Shown piece by piece: positions 1 to 12,070 of a DNA stretch of 64,000 nt. This stretch comes from Climacium dendroides (lineage: Eukaryota > Streptophyta > Bryopsida > Hypnales > Climaciaceae). A model generated the notes under the pieces. The model searched no databases. It was not told the DNA's origin and worked only from the letters and a program-made list of their open reading frames with translations. How positions within the stretch are numbered: position 1 is the stretch's first letter; each line of letters starts with the position of its first letter. Where the stretch lies: the NCBI GenBank assembly GCA_950106755.1, contig OX467086.1:25748001-25812000 (forward strand), in the 5' to 3' direction. Both the position numbers and the translations under genes were made by a program.

Positions 1-940
1 CTTCAAACTCCCCATCGTTTTCCATCCTTCGAGATTGATTGATATTTTCTGCTCATGGCTAAAGGGGGTTGAAAAATACAAATTCAACTTCAAAATCTTT
101 CAAGTTCCCATCTCTTTCCCTTATCTCCTCTTTCTTTCCCACTATTCCTTTCAATTATTGGAGTGCTAAAGATTGACTTTGAACACTAAATAACTGCACC
201 AACTTCTAAATAATAATTGATTCTTGATATTTATAAGTCATTATTATTCTACCTAAGTTTTTGATGATTCTAATTGAATTTCAAGGATTTCCTTCTAAAT
301 CTTATCAACTCTACTTTCTCTTCATCTACCAAATGGACTCTTCAATTCTCTCACTCATTCTTCACAAATTCATCACTTGAGTTTGGAAACTCACTAGATA
401 GACTAGAAGAGAGAAAGTTTGTGAGATAGTTGCTAAACCTTGCTCCTTCTAATTCTTCTAATTTTCTTTCCTAAGTATTTTAGCTCTCGGTCTGACTTTT
501 GACTGCTTACTATTTTGACACTTCTAGTATATTTTCCTTGTAGAGGCTAAAACCAACTTTCTAAGTTGATGCAAAACTTGCAAATCGGACTTTCCTACTA
601 GAAGTTATGCATGGATGAAGTTTTGATTACTAACTAGTATTTAAAACTTCATCCGCTCACATCTTACTCATTTTAGCTCGGATTTCTTTGTATTTTATGT
701 TTTTGGAAATCTCTTGACCTCTATTATGAGATTATAGACTCAAATTTGTATTTCCACCCCTTCTTAGCGGTTTGGCTATACCCTTGGTCTCAACTTCAAA
801 GAAAGATTAACATAAAAAATAACAAACTTCAGCAAACTTCAACAAATTAAGGCCAAAAGGCCTAATTATATAGAAATGATCAACGAAAAGGGGGAAGTTC
901 AAAGCTTCACCATTAAAATGAAGATAAACAAAAAATCAAA
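1..940. other. AT-rich non-coding DNA
   Basis: No reading frame of note on either strand and no splice-bounded coding segment is visible. The stretch is A/T-rich with short pyrimidine-rich runs. It probably belongs to an old repeat whose left part lies outside the window, but nothing in it can be named. Confidence 0.5.
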
Positions 941-1148
941 ACCCACGAAGTCAAAGCTTCGCCGTGGTTTTGAAAACGAGCAAAGTATTTAATAAATTAA
1001 GATTCATGAAGTCAAAGCTTCGCCGTGGTTTTGAAAACGAGCAAAGTATTTAATAAATTAAGATTCACGAAGTCAAAGCTTCGCTGTGGATTTGGAAATA
1101 GACAAAAAACACTATAAAATACTTCCTACAAAGTCAAAGCTTCGCCAC
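941..1148. repeat. 61-bp tandem repeat
   Basis: A segment containing gaagtcaaagcttcgcc recurs at about 947, 1008 and 1069, so the unit is 61 bp. A fourth, partial copy of the core lies near 1129. Copies 1 and 2 are nearly identical and copy 3 starts to diverge (cgctgtgg for cgccgtgg). Each core holds a small palindrome (gaag...cttc). The short open frame at 1086-1277 overlaps the array and is not considered a gene. Confidence 0.85.
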
Positions 1149-4100
1149 CCCAAATGGAACAAGGAAATATTTAAACAAAAACAACAAATACTTGTTAGTA
1201 TAACAACTATAAATGTTAGTACAAAGATTAAAAAGACTCAAAACAAATCAGAACTTCAAGAATACACAACAAGTTAGACACTAGAGGCTCCCCTAAGTGG
1301 CATCGCCAATCACAAGGAGAGGGGGCTCTAGAATTAGTATAAGTTAGTACAACACCTTTAAAATACTTCAGCAAAAATTCTAATTAATGTTTCAAAAACT
1401 CAACAAAGACAACAAAACAGTTAACCAAGCTGAAGGGACCCCAAATCCTTCAAGAAAGCTTGAAAAAGAACAACGACAAAGCTTGAAATGCTCCCAAAAC
1501 ACGATAATTTGGCAATACAACCTAAATGGCCAAAATCCAACTAAATGAACTCAAATGAAAACAAGGCGGTTCAAAATGAACCTAAGGGGTGAATTGAGAG
1601 AGAAATGAGAGACTTTATATACTTTTCCAAAGACTTCACTCCCCCCCAATTCCTACAAAGTAATCTTATCATCTAAGATTTTCATCCTAATTCTAAGTTC
1701 TTGACTTTCTACGCTAGTTCAAAACTCTAACTTTTAGAAAAAGGCTCCAAATCGCAAATGGTGGCTTCAAAAGACCATTTTTAGTCTAAAGGAACTTTCA
1801 CCCTTTTTTCATCCGCTAAAAAACCATTAAAAACTAGCGCCAATTGAAATCCAAAAAGGGGTAAAAATTCAACTTTTGGAGGTTGACTTTTTTAAAGAAA
1901 GTAACTAGTCTAAACTCTTTAGTAGGTGTAAGGGAGTAAGGAAAGACTCCGTTTTGACCTCAATCCAATTTTGTATGCTCCCGATACATCAGTCAACTCC
2001 ACATTTAATTTTCAATTTTGCCAATTTTAAAGGATCTTGTCAGTTTTGAATCTTCTGACTATCAGAATGCCACGAAACTTGTTGAATCTCATTATTAACA
2101 TAAAAAAAGTTATACTAATTTTTAGTGAGATTTTACCACACCCTAGGTAGTTTCTAGGAATTTTCCATCATAACTTTTAGTGGTTGACTGCTCAAAAAAA
2201 GATCTTTTGAAGATAAAAAAAACCGTGAATTTTCATGGAACTTCTCATGGAATTCCACAAGAAATGTGCAAGCTCATATTTTTGCTCTGCACATCTGAAG
2301 AAGGAGAATCAAATTCCGCTATTTCCTTCAATTCCCGGTAATCAAAGAGTTTTTCAAATTGAAGAGAATCTTGGCGAATCAATTGTGTTGTTGGACTCTT
2401 AGCATGATTTCCAACTCAAGTCATCACACTTAGATTGTAGATGCCCTTCTCTGGTTCATCTTGAGTTTTCTTCACTTGTAGATTAACAATTGGGATTTCT
2501 ACTATTTTATTGATGGAATGGGAATACTGAAACTTCTCTTTGGGAATCTAAACTAAGATTTTTATATAGTTCTCTTAGACCAATTCAGCTAGGATTTGTC
2601 AGATTTAGACAAGTTGGACAATTTCTACTAAACACACTTATTTTGTACAATTTTTGGGTTTATATCCTATCTATATGTAGAATTTGGTTATAATTAAAGA
2701 AAAATACTCTATTTAGAACCAAATGCTATATTGGTATGTGACATCTCTATTTTGGTTATTCACTCTTTTTTGAGTTTTTTGTATATAAAACTATACTCAA
2801 AACTAATAAAATAAAATAAAAAACATTTACAAGTCCCAAATGACTAAATGGGCACTCACATATGGCGGCCTTTTGGGAATGATTACCAATCATAGGACCT
2901 TGCTATCTATGGGCACACGGTCAATCTTGTTTTGTACAAAGGTGATCATATTGGGGAACCAGACTACTGCCACGCATCGGGCCCCAGTCGTTATCTTAGA
3001 TTGACTACTATTTTGTAATTCTATTGAAAACTCCTTACACATCCCATTGTGTATATCTCTTTCAAGAGGGTTTACTAAATTCTACGTTTTATACAATATA
3101 AAAGACTTTGATTGGAACCAACTCTCAAACTAAAAGATGTTAATAAAGATCTAGGAGATCTTTATCGGACAATTTTTTTTTATAATTAATTTATTTTTTA
3201 TCCCATCCGCCTCAATTAGAATTGACTTGGATCTATAGAGAAAAAATTGTAAAAATCCATCCTTCCGCCCTTAATAGAATAAGTTTGGAACTAAAAGGAA
3301 AAGATAGAGAAAATAAAAGAAAGAAAACCTCTATCCTCCTTTGATGAAACAAATTTGGACCTATAGCCCAAAAAATTTCAAAACCACCTTCTTCCCTCAA
3401 CGGAGTGAGTTTAGATTAAGAATTGAAAAAGAGAAGCAATAAAAGAAAAAAAATGGAAGTGGTTCAAGACCTCAATGCATAAAAGCTCCAAAAGGGGGAG
3501 CTCCAAAAGGGGTGTTTCCAATTGCGGTTATCAGTAACGTTTCTTGTATTTTTGACTTTTTCACTAGCTCAGGGGTAGTGCCAACCGGCCTCGGGATTGA
3601 ACCGTCGTTGTCGAGGAAATAATTTGGTAACTTGTAACCACCGTTATCGCATTCTGACGGCTAGAGATATTTGATGTACTGGTTGAAAGGTATAAATATC
3701 TCTGCTAAGCTTTTTTTTTACTATATACACTATGTATAAAGAGGGTTCAATCCTATAACATTCCGAAGAATGTAAAAAGATGAACAAAGGTCTCCAAAAC
3801 ATATATGGCACGAAAGTAGGCTGGTAAGATCCGGAGTAGACCAAAAGCCATGATTTCTTGCCGATTGCCAAAAGACCCTCTCTTAATGGTGTCAAAATCC
3901 TCTAGATTGTAAAATGAACCTGTGAGTGTAGTTTGTTCACTAGTAATTTTGTTTTTCTGATTTTGCAAGTAGATCATAATAGATCTAGTTCCTGAGGCCC
4001 AAGGCCCAAGGCCCATCCCAGCTTCCCTCAATAGGATTTCGTCGCAAGGAATGTGGCCGGTTAGGCTACTCCAACTCCTCTCGACATCATCTTCGTGAAG

Positions 4101-4378
4101 CAACCAACTACGCCAAGCTCACTAGCTTTGTAGGCATTTCTTTCAAGCTATCAAAACGTGGGTCTATTGGTTCTTCTTTTCAACGGAACGAAAGGCTATT
4201 TCGGTGGCAGTCTGTGTCAATGGCTCCTCCATTGAATCTGTTGTTGCTTTTGTCCCTTGATCTTTCATATACTGAGATATAGTTTCGATGTTGGGTTGTG
4301 TGAAAGGATATTGACTGATTGTCCAACACATGCCCAATTTGTTCGCTTTGCGAACAAAGAAAGGCGTGCGTAGCGCCG
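1149..4378. other. Non-coding, repeat-derived sequence
   Basis: AT-rich DNA with frequent stops on both strands. Minus-strand open frames of 83 and 116 codons near 3.6-4.1 kb overlap each other in different frames and have no recognisable motif. They may be decayed retroelement sequence, since a gag-like scrap lies just beyond at 4379-4537. I see no supportable gene, RNA or defined repeat in this stretch. Confidence 0.4.
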
Positions 4379-4537
4379 TTACGTTTCATATTTTATTTTG
4401 GAGAAGAGGGCAAAGCATGTTGCTTCCTCCGTAGGCTCAACTAGTGGTTCCTCCATGGGTTGTGTTGACGACCTTGAATGTGTTGGCGAAGATGGTAATG
4501 CTAATGCTCTTGGAGCATTGTCTTTCTGACCTGACAT
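4379..4537 (-). pseudogene. Possible retroelement gag N-terminus remnant
   Basis: A 52-codon minus-strand frame opens with ATG at 4537 (M-S-G-Q-K...) and is rich in Pro, Ser, Thr and Glu, including a repeated E-E-P-L motif. After its stop a similar phrase (S-M-E-E-P-L-T) resumes in another frame near 4.2 kb. That is what a frameshifted, decayed reading frame would look like. The low-complexity hydrophilic character fits the start of a retrotransposon gag, but no zinc knuckle, protease or LTR is seen, so the assignment is weak. Confidence 0.2.
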
Positions 4538-5105
4538 GATGATCTACTCTGAACTACTTCCCTAATATCTTCCCCAAATGGAGTTGTCTTGAACCTATAG
4601 ATAATAAAAATTTCAAGCCTGCCTTCTTTCCTTGATAGAGCAAGTTTGGACTAAAAGATAGATAGAAAGAGATGAAATGGAAATTTGGGTTCAAGTCCTC
4701 ACATCTCGCTCGTAATGCTAGAATGCTAGACTAAGATGTTAATTACACAATCCCAAGTTGCACTATAGCTAACAACTAGAATGGAAACAAGTCATGGACA
4801 ACGTAGGATTTGATTGAGGAATTGTAATCCAAAGTGGGTAATGAGAAAATTTGTAAAGCTACGTTTCTCCATTCATTGTATACACTAGTAGAAAATTACA
4901 TCCAAATCAACAAAAAATCAACAAAAATTTGTTGATTTGGGTACTGCAATGACCATTTTTACAGTTTTTGTTGATTTGGACAGTAGTTAACAAAATGGTT
5001 AACAAATTTTTGTTGATTTGAGCACAAGTTAACAAAATGGTTTAACAAATTTTTGTTCATTTGAATAGTGCAAGTGTGCAACAACCAAATCAACAGGTTT
5101 TTGTA

Positions 5106-5224
5106 GAATGATTTAGGATTGTTTTAGGATTGTTTTAGGATTGTTTTAGGATTGTTTTAGGATTGTTTTGGATTGTTTTTGGATTGTGTTTGGAATGTTT
5201 TTGGATTGTTTTTGGAATGTCTTT
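5106..5224. repeat. 11-bp tandem repeat inside the CACTA element
   Basis: About ten head-to-tail copies of gattgttttag. The first five are nearly perfect and later ones drift to tttggattgtt variants. It lies wholly within the element at 4883-6970. Confidence 0.85.
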
Positions 5225-6096
5225 GAAATTTTTTGAAATTATGAATTTAGAGTTTGAATTGTATTTTATTTTCAATTAGATTTTGAATTCGAGTGGAGTT
5301 CTAATTAAATTGAATAGTTCCAAATTCAAATTGAACTACTTAATAGAATTATTCAAATTTGAAGTATTAATCTCCATATTCTTTCATATGTTAAGGCCCA
5401 TAATTGCTTTTAAATATTAGTCTTTATAGCAAGGCTGAAATCTTCATTTATATTTATTTTTCCAAAAATTTAACTAGATAATCTAGATTATACTTAATTT
5501 GACCTATTACTTCCTGAAATTATAAAATAAATTTTTTTACCAATTGCAACATCATGATGCTTGATTTCAAAAAACCTAGTGTTTCATTCATCCCAAATAA
5601 TTAGATTTCATTTTTCCAACATTTTATCCAAAAATTAATGCATATATCAATTCTACAATTTGCAACTTCTATGTGTGCATGTAAGCCAAGTATGTGTGCA
5701 CATACAATAACTTTCTCATGATGTAATCAAAAGTTATCCCTTCATCATATTTAGTCAAAAAAGGCTACTTCATTCTTAAGGGGTCTAAATTCTACTTTTA
5801 ATTTTTTTAAATTCAAATTCTAAATTCATAAATATTTAAAATTCTATATTAAGAATTTTCAAATTCTAATTTAGAGCTATTCAAAGTCTATGTTTTAAAT
5901 TAGAAGAACTTGAATATAAATTGTGAGCAAATCACCTCTTAGTAAAATATTTGCCAAATACTCATAATATCTTAAATTAAATTGAATTTTTTCTACTAGA
6001 ATTTCATGCAAGAAATGTTTAAACCACCAAGTTTGACAATCTACGTGCAAATAGAATTTTTTTAATGAACTTAGTAATTTTAAATTCAGTGTTTTT

Positions 6097-6459
6097 TCAA
6101 TTCAGCCCACTTTGGGGGCTGTTTTCGCATAGTACAGTACCTTTTCTCAGAAAACTTTGAACTAAGAAAAGTTGGAGAATCAAGCTAAATTTTATCTACA
6201 ACAATCTTTTTGTGATTTGGAGTCTCCATTGAAAAGTTATGAACAAAATTCAGAGAGGGTTTGGAATGAAATTTCTTTTTGACATTCGTAAACACCCCCT
6301 CTGAACTTTGCCCATAACTTTCAATTGGAGACTCCAAATCACAAAAGGATTGTTGGAGATGAAAGTTAACTTGAATACCCAACTTTTCGTAGTTCAAAGT
6401 TTTCTGAAAAAAGACACTCTACTAAGCGAAAACAGCCCCCAAAGTAGGGTGAGTTGAAA
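6097..6459. repeat. Large palindrome inside the CACTA element
   Basis: Two arms of roughly 160 bp face each other: about 6097-6270 and 6296-6459. Matching landmarks are ctttgggggctgttttcgc on the left and its reverse complement (gcgaaaacagcccccaaag) on the right, plus gatttggagtctcca and its complement nearer the centre. Transcribed RNA would fold into a long hairpin. The 70-codon open frame at 6185-6397 is a by-product. Confidence 0.8.
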
Positions 6460-6973
6460 TAATGAATAACAAAAGATTGACAAAAGCCAATAAATAATTT
6501 TTAGGTCATGAAATGTTCATATGTTATTACATGTGGTGCAATGGTTAGAAACTTGCACCCCTAAGCAAAGGGTGCAAGGTTTAAACCTCCTTACTTGCAC
6601 CCCTAACCACGTGGTGGATTGCCACGCAGGGATTTGCCTACATGGCAATTCGCCACGTGGTTGTGGATGCCACATAGGCTGCCACATGGCAGCCTCCATT
6701 GACTGGTTTTTAAAAATATTCAATTTATTAAAAAATATTTGAAAAAAAAATCAACAAATTTTTGTTGGAATCAAATCAACAAGTTTTAGTTGAAATTTTG
6801 TTCAAATTAACAAAATTTTGAACAAAGTTTTGTTGGATTTTGTCCAAATCTAAAAAAATCAACAAAAAATTGTTGGACAATGTCCAAATCAACACGTCCT
6901 TTTTAACAAAAATCAGCACGTCCAAATCAACACTTTTTTGTCAATTTGGACGTTGATTTTTCTAGTAGTGATA

Positions 6974-7376
6974 CGAATGGTGAGAACTCCTATCGATAAG
7001 ACCACTGGTACCTATGTGAGTTTACTTGTGCACAATAGGCATAAATAACTTTCAATTATATATATGTATATATATATATATATCACTGTCTATATGAATT
7101 TGGGACTTTAGGGCTTAAATCTGCCCTCATGGAAATGGTTGGAAGCAATTATCATGACAATAGTTCATACTAGACATCTCAACAATTGATTGTGGAATGA
7201 AAAAGACCTCTTTCTTCGATGGGTTTGTAAGGTCGATCCTTTCTCATGACCTCTCATAGAAGCAAACTACAAATCAAATACATTGTTTAGATTTGTTCAC
7301 TACGATATTGAAGAGATTCATTTGGTCGTGATCATACATAGACCCTCGAAATGTGCTAGGAGTGCATTGACCACAT
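6974..7376. other. Non-coding, with (TA)n microsatellite
   Basis: A short TA dinucleotide run occupies about 7058-7083, interrupted by one G, just outside the CACTA element. Nothing else is recognisable. Confidence 0.5.
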
Positions 7377-7664
7377 TCACAAAGACAAAACTTTAGCCTC
7401 ATAGAGAAACTCCGCACTATGAATTGCGACCTGATCGTCACCAAGTAGTATTCCGTCCATATCAATGACAAGATCTACATTCATGTTGTGGCAAATTCCT
7501 TTTGCCACCTCTACTCCCTCTTCATTTGTAAGGGTGACACATTTTGTACACCATGAAGTGTAAGGGATTTTCTCACATGGTACAACACTCAGCAGTAAAG
7601 TTGATGCTAGAAGAGCAAATTCGTTTGTATTATAAGTGTCCATTCTACAAGAAGAAAAATACAA
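7377..7664 (-). CDS. Hypothetical protein or exon
   Basis: A 95-codon minus-strand frame. A strong splice-acceptor-like tract (tttttcttcttgtag) ends right before the second Met codon (M-D-T-Y-N), so this may be a terminal exon and not a whole gene. The product has a hydrophobic stretch near its start (ALLASTLLLSVV), then three Cys residues in C-E-K...W-C-T-K-C, followed by an acidic segment (VDLVIDMDG). A second coding-like minus frame (C-N-G-C...KEKEFEVMD) lies upstream at 7830-8036, but no splice pair joins the two in phase. No family recognised. Confidence 0.25.
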   Translation of the reverse strand: MYFSSCRMDTYNTNEFALLASTLLLSVVPCEKIPYTSWCTKCVTLTNEEGVEVAKGICHNMNVDLVIDMDGILLGDDQVAIHSAEFLYEAKVLSL

Positions 7665-8670
7665 ATTAGTTCTACAATATTGTTTATCCTTGAGTCAAGT
7701 ATACTAAATTAGTATACTACAAGAACTGCATAATTAGATTATCTTGAACTTGAAGATACATCCAAATACTAGGCAATGTCCTATATCAATAATTTTTAAT
7801 GATGTAACTAAATTTACTTTTATAATCATCTAAGCAATACTGTGGAGGTTGAGGATTGCATACCGAAAAACAAGCAATAGAAATGTAAGGTAAGGGTTAC
7901 CTACACCATATTGTCCTTCATCTTTGATGTAGTGCATATCCATCACTTCAAATTCTTTTTCTTTCAACAACATGCAACCATTGCACTGTAGTGATTTTCT
8001 AATAGGCTGTTTCACAAAGGTTGTACAAGATTGCACCTAAATGAGTATGCAATAGACATTTTATCATAACACAAGGCCTCTGTTATGTACTACTTTAGGG
8101 TTGTGTGCAGTACTGTCTTCCATAATATGCTGCTTCCTTGGCACTGTTCGGCACTGGTTTATTGGAGCCTACGGTTTGGTAATTCCTTGTTCTTGGTATG
8201 ATGCAGTCATTCATTGGAGCTCTCCACATTTAGTTGCAAGAGAATAGGGACAGTCGCCAAACATACTTTGTGGGCACGACATAAGTTAGTGGAGGCCAAG
8301 GAGGAAGTTCAAGCAAAGGCTCTGAATATAATGCCAGAGCTACATTTTCAGAGGTACGCTTACACTGAGCAGTTTGTCATGAGCATTTCTCTTCCTTGCA
8401 ATGATATGAATTCAATGCACAGGATGAACCAGCGTCAGTATTATGACAGTGCAAACCTCTCAAAATCAGTATAGTTTCACTCACACCTTATTCAATATTT
8501 TGTCGCATAAGATCAGAACTATTGTTGCACTGTAGTCCAGAAATTCATATATAGTCCGTGTTCACTGATGAAGTCTTCAATGCTACCTTAGAGGTAGTGC
8601 TCATATCATTTATGTTAGTTGTCTTCATCAGAATCACCTCTTGTAGTGTTAAGTATTAAGAGTTTAAGAG
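7665..8670. other. No firm gene; coding-like scraps
   Basis: Holds the minus-strand scrap at 7830-8036 and a plus-strand 86-codon frame at 8214-8474 (charged stretch H-K-L-V-E-A-K-E-E-V). Neither has start context, splice support or a recognisable domain. Both could be exon relics or chance. Confidence 0.3.
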
Positions 8671-8696
8671 TTTAGGGTTTAGGGTTTTAGGGTTTA
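8671..8696 (+). repeat. Short interstitial telomere-like repeat
   Basis: Three to four degenerate copies of the plant telomere heptamer TTTAGGG (tttagggtttagggtttta...). It is far too short for a telomere. Another tttaggg lies about 50 bp downstream. Confidence 0.7.
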
Positions 8697-10150
8697 AAGG
8701 GCTTAGGGCACTGTGTGGAGTGCACAACTTTTCAAGGTTTCAAGGTTTAGGGTTTGACTGTGAAGTGTCTGAAGCTGAAGTTCAAATCCGAAATTCTAAG
8801 TTCAGGAGATGACAATTTGAATTTCAACGTAGCATAACCGTGTCAGAGCGAAAATTGATAAGGACAATTTCCACTCCTGGCCCCTAAAGCTTATGAAGGT
8901 CCAAAATCTAAGACCACCTGCATCACATTCTCCTCTGAGCATCACAATAATTTCTTTGAAGTTCACATCACCTCAGTTTCAAAGACCATACTGTACTGAC
9001 TTCAAAGTCATAGAGATAATTTTTTGTGTGAAGCATAAAGCATCATTCACTATAAGTAACATATCCTTCATCTTCAGATTAAATTGTATTAAGTAATGTG
9101 GGTTTTAGCAGTCGTAGAAACAAAGTATTCAAAACATTCAAGCACATCGCTCATCTTCACAACGGCTCAACGTGACAAGTGCTGATGTTCATAACCGATA
9201 GAATTGATGTGATGGGCTGCGTTTCATATAACGAAATAATTAATGCTAATTCAAGACTGTCCAAGCAATTCTGCAGGAAAAGAATGCTTGCTCCTTTCAC
9301 TAGGTAACTCGAGGCTAATTTCGGGGCTCCTCTAAGTTGATGTACTAATACAGTAATGGAATGGACACCACATTACTACATTGTTGTAATTAGAGAGAAG
9401 AACCTATTCCCACTTGGGTCCCAATTCTGTCACCTACAAAATACTGTCTCCAATTCCACCTTCCCTTAGTTTGTTCATAACCTCTTGTTGAGGTGAGAAT
9501 GAAATTTGAAAGAGTGGTGAAAATGGATAACAATTAGCAACCAAAAAAGCAGGTGTCACCTGCTTACTAAGTAGATGACACCTGGTTTGGGTAATCGGAG
9601 CGTTACATTTAAGAAGTTGCATACAACATCTCTCATTACAGAAGGAGAAGAGACACACAAACAAGCACATATAGGAACAATAGAGCAAGTAACGCTCGTG
9701 GTGCTTCTTTGACGAGAAGCTTTCCTTTGTGCTTCTCAATCTCTTTCGAACAAGCTTTTATAGCTGTTTTCAATACTGCAATCCCAAGTTCCTGCTAATT
9801 GTGAAAAAAGCTCAGAAACCCGCCCTAGGCATGGCACAAAGATTGCACTATCAATCATGCTCTTCGATGACTAACCATCAGGTAACTACAATTGCCATAT
9901 ATATCAATGACTAACAACCAATGACCAAGTTTCCAGCGAACATCAGACTGCTGAGGAAAGATGTAACAAATAAATCCTCATTCAAAATATAGATAAAAGC
10001 TGTTATCATGAAGAATAAGCAAAGGCTGATGTAGGTAAGTTCAAAAAGCAGAGGCACGTATCCCAAACACTTGATTTAAGGAATAGAGAAACTTTCGAAC
10101 CTTCTCGAGAGTCTGAGATACGTAGTGACAGCAGCCACTAAGTTGAATCT
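8697..10150. other. Non-coding DNA
   Basis: Moderate base composition, no convincing frame. The 101-codon minus frame at 9434-9739 is Cys- and Phe-rich without a motif and is not called. No repeats were noticed. Confidence 0.4.
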
Positions 10151-12070
10151 TCATAGTCGGCGCTTTTCAGTTCCAGGAGCCTCGACCTTTCTCATTGCAC
10201 CCTGAAAAAAATGTTCTGAAGAACATGATTTAAGTGGTATAATTTAGGAAATCAATTGAATGCTATCAAGGTGAGATGAGTACCGGTAATAGATGATGCG
10301 GTTCCCTTATTGACAAAGACCATTACTACAGAAACTTAACCATCAGCCAACACACAAATGTAGCAACATCGACTGCTGTAACTGCAGCAATTGTATCACA
10401 TTATGTACAAGACTCCATCGAACTGAAAGCATTTCAGCTCTATATCCGCCCGACTCTTCAGTGGCTAGCCTTTATCGATCAGCCTCTTAATATTCTTGAT
10501 AATAGAGCATCTTCACAGCTTCAGTCATTACTGTCTTCGTTACCTGTTTTATCAAAAAGAAATATCCAAAAGCCATTAGTGTACACCAAAAAGGAATAGA
10601 ACTCCGCAAAGAAAACATTGTTTAGCACATTTATCATAAACTGTTAGACATCAATGTGTTGTTTCCGACTCGCCTCTTCTTCACCGTTCATTTCCTTCAC
10701 TTCCTTGGTGAGCCCATTGAGCATCGCACGGGGATCAATGGCAACCACCATTTAAGACAGTCTCAACGTAACTTGTCTGAACAGTAGAATAAATGAAAAT
10801 GAAAATGAAAAGATTGTTTAAAATCTGGAAAATCTGTCTACATCCGGGTCACTTTGTGTGAAGAAACAAATCGCTATCCAAGAAATTATATTAATGAACA
10901 TTCAATAGTCACCACATGTCATCACAAAGCAAAAATTAGCACAAATGATGCGCAGCTATCTTTGCATCCTGAACAATACCTAAGATGCTGAACTGCACAA
11001 CGACAATCCCCCACCTCAAAAGCATGTCCATAATTATGGTCAGGCAACATGATTGTAGAGGTCCTGTAGAGAAAAGCATGTGATGAAGAGTCTATCAATA
11101 ATTCTTATAGACCTGTCAAAGAGTGCACTAAACTAATAATTGTAAACAGTTCATACTAGATTATAAATAAACATTCTTGGTTCAAAAGACTTTGTTGTCA
11201 ACCCTAGGTCAGAGTGACGATTCAAGAAACCTCAGCGAAACCACTGCAGAAATTCTCGCTTCTGCATTACCTCCAAGTTAGTCATTCCGTAGTATCAGCA
11301 ACAATTCACATAAATGAAGTGCACCAAATTTCACTTATTGTGATCCTACACCCTAAAACTTAAATTTCTAAAACCACAACCCGCAAGATCCTCCTCGGAC
11401 ACCCAGCGCTTGCTTAGTTCTATACACTCCTCCTTGTCCACTCTGAGAATCATGACAAGCTGTTGAGGTCAACGTTAATCAAGCTACTGATACTTCGACG
11501 TACAAGCTCCCAGAGCAGAATCATAACACTCGACATTACTGTATTCAAGGAGTGCCAAAATAATGCACCCTTCTCGAAGATAGTTTTCAACTTCCATCCC
11601 CAAAAAATCTAATTGGATTCTCCACAAAAAAAACTTGGCAATTCTCCAATTTCATACTCGTATAGTGAGCACCTACATGACAAGGAGAGGCAACCAAACT
11701 CTCGAAGCCAGAATACAAGTACTGAAAACGAATAAGTTCTGTTGGAACAATACCTCATGGATCCAAAGTGACTACCTTCCTTCAGAATTTCTAACACGAA
11801 TCCCATTGCTCTCTGTGCCGTTGCCATTTTTATTAAAGTCCTAGTAGGTGAAAACATATACAGAGTATATGTCAATTAACGTTTGCACCGGTTTGACAAT
11901 CTTTTCTGGGTCCAACAGGTTTGCTATCTCCTCAAATGAAGCTTGCGCAGAGCGGAAGTATCCCAAAAATGAAGTGCAACCTCAGCAATGAAATGAAGGC
12001 CTTCAAGGTTAGAGCTGTAGATTTCTTCAGGGTAAGATGCATGACCTTCTACATCCATAAGTGTCGGTGT
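10151..12070 (-). pseudogene. Possible degraded or unrecognised multi-exon gene
   Basis: Several minus-strand segments look coding and some sit behind splice acceptors. At 10151-10201 an exon-like piece after tttttttcag encodes G-A-M-R-K-V-E-A-P-G-T-E-K-R-R-L-stop. At 10487-10543 a piece after aaaacag encodes V-T-K-T-V-M-T-E-A-V-K-M-L-Y-Y-Q-E-Y-stop. At 10644-10751 there is IDPRAMLNGLTKEVKEMNG. Others are RVDKEECIELSKRWVSEED near 11.4 kb and SFEEIANLLDPEKIVKPVQ near 11.9 kb. They cannot be joined into one frame: two end in stops and one needs a frameshift. Either a decayed gene or fragments of an unresolved one. Family not recognised. Confidence 0.25.

Larger units (their letters stand above)
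4883..6970. mobile_element. Non-autonomous CACTA (En/Spm-type) transposon, 2.09 kb
   Basis: The left end reads CACTAGTAGAAAA and the right end, reverse-complemented, reads CACTACTAGAAAAA. The element is flanked on both sides by ATA (4880-4882 and 6971-6973), the 3-bp duplication expected of CACTA elements. Both ends carry many sub-terminal copies of a caacaaaaat/attttgttg motif in both orientations, a hallmark of this superfamily. No transposase frame is present. The interior holds an 11-bp tandem repeat and a large palindrome (separate entries). Intact ends and a matching duplication suggest a fairly recent insertion. Confidence 0.85.

Noticed and set aside
3570..3620. Minus-strand ggttcaatccc resembling a tRNA T-loop
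   Set aside because: The T-stem pairs only about three base pairs and no D-arm, anticodon arm or acceptor stem could be found upstream.
4335..4390. Possible mitochondrial insertion (phrase near cgtgcgtagcgccg)
   Set aside because: The resemblance is from memory of organelle style only; no organelle gene could be read on either strand.
6185..6397. 70-codon minus-strand frame
   Set aside because: It lies in the palindrome of the CACTA element and its translation reflects the inverted arms.
6527..6592. tRNA-like A box (tggtgcaatgg) followed by a weak B box (ggtttaaacct), a possible SINE head
   Set aside because: The A box matches consensus but the B box has several mismatches, no cloverleaf can be drawn, and no A-rich SINE tail or target duplication is visible. 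It lies inside the CACTA element.
8671..8696. Chromosome end
   Set aside because: Only three to four telomere-like heptamers, with ordinary sequence on both sides.
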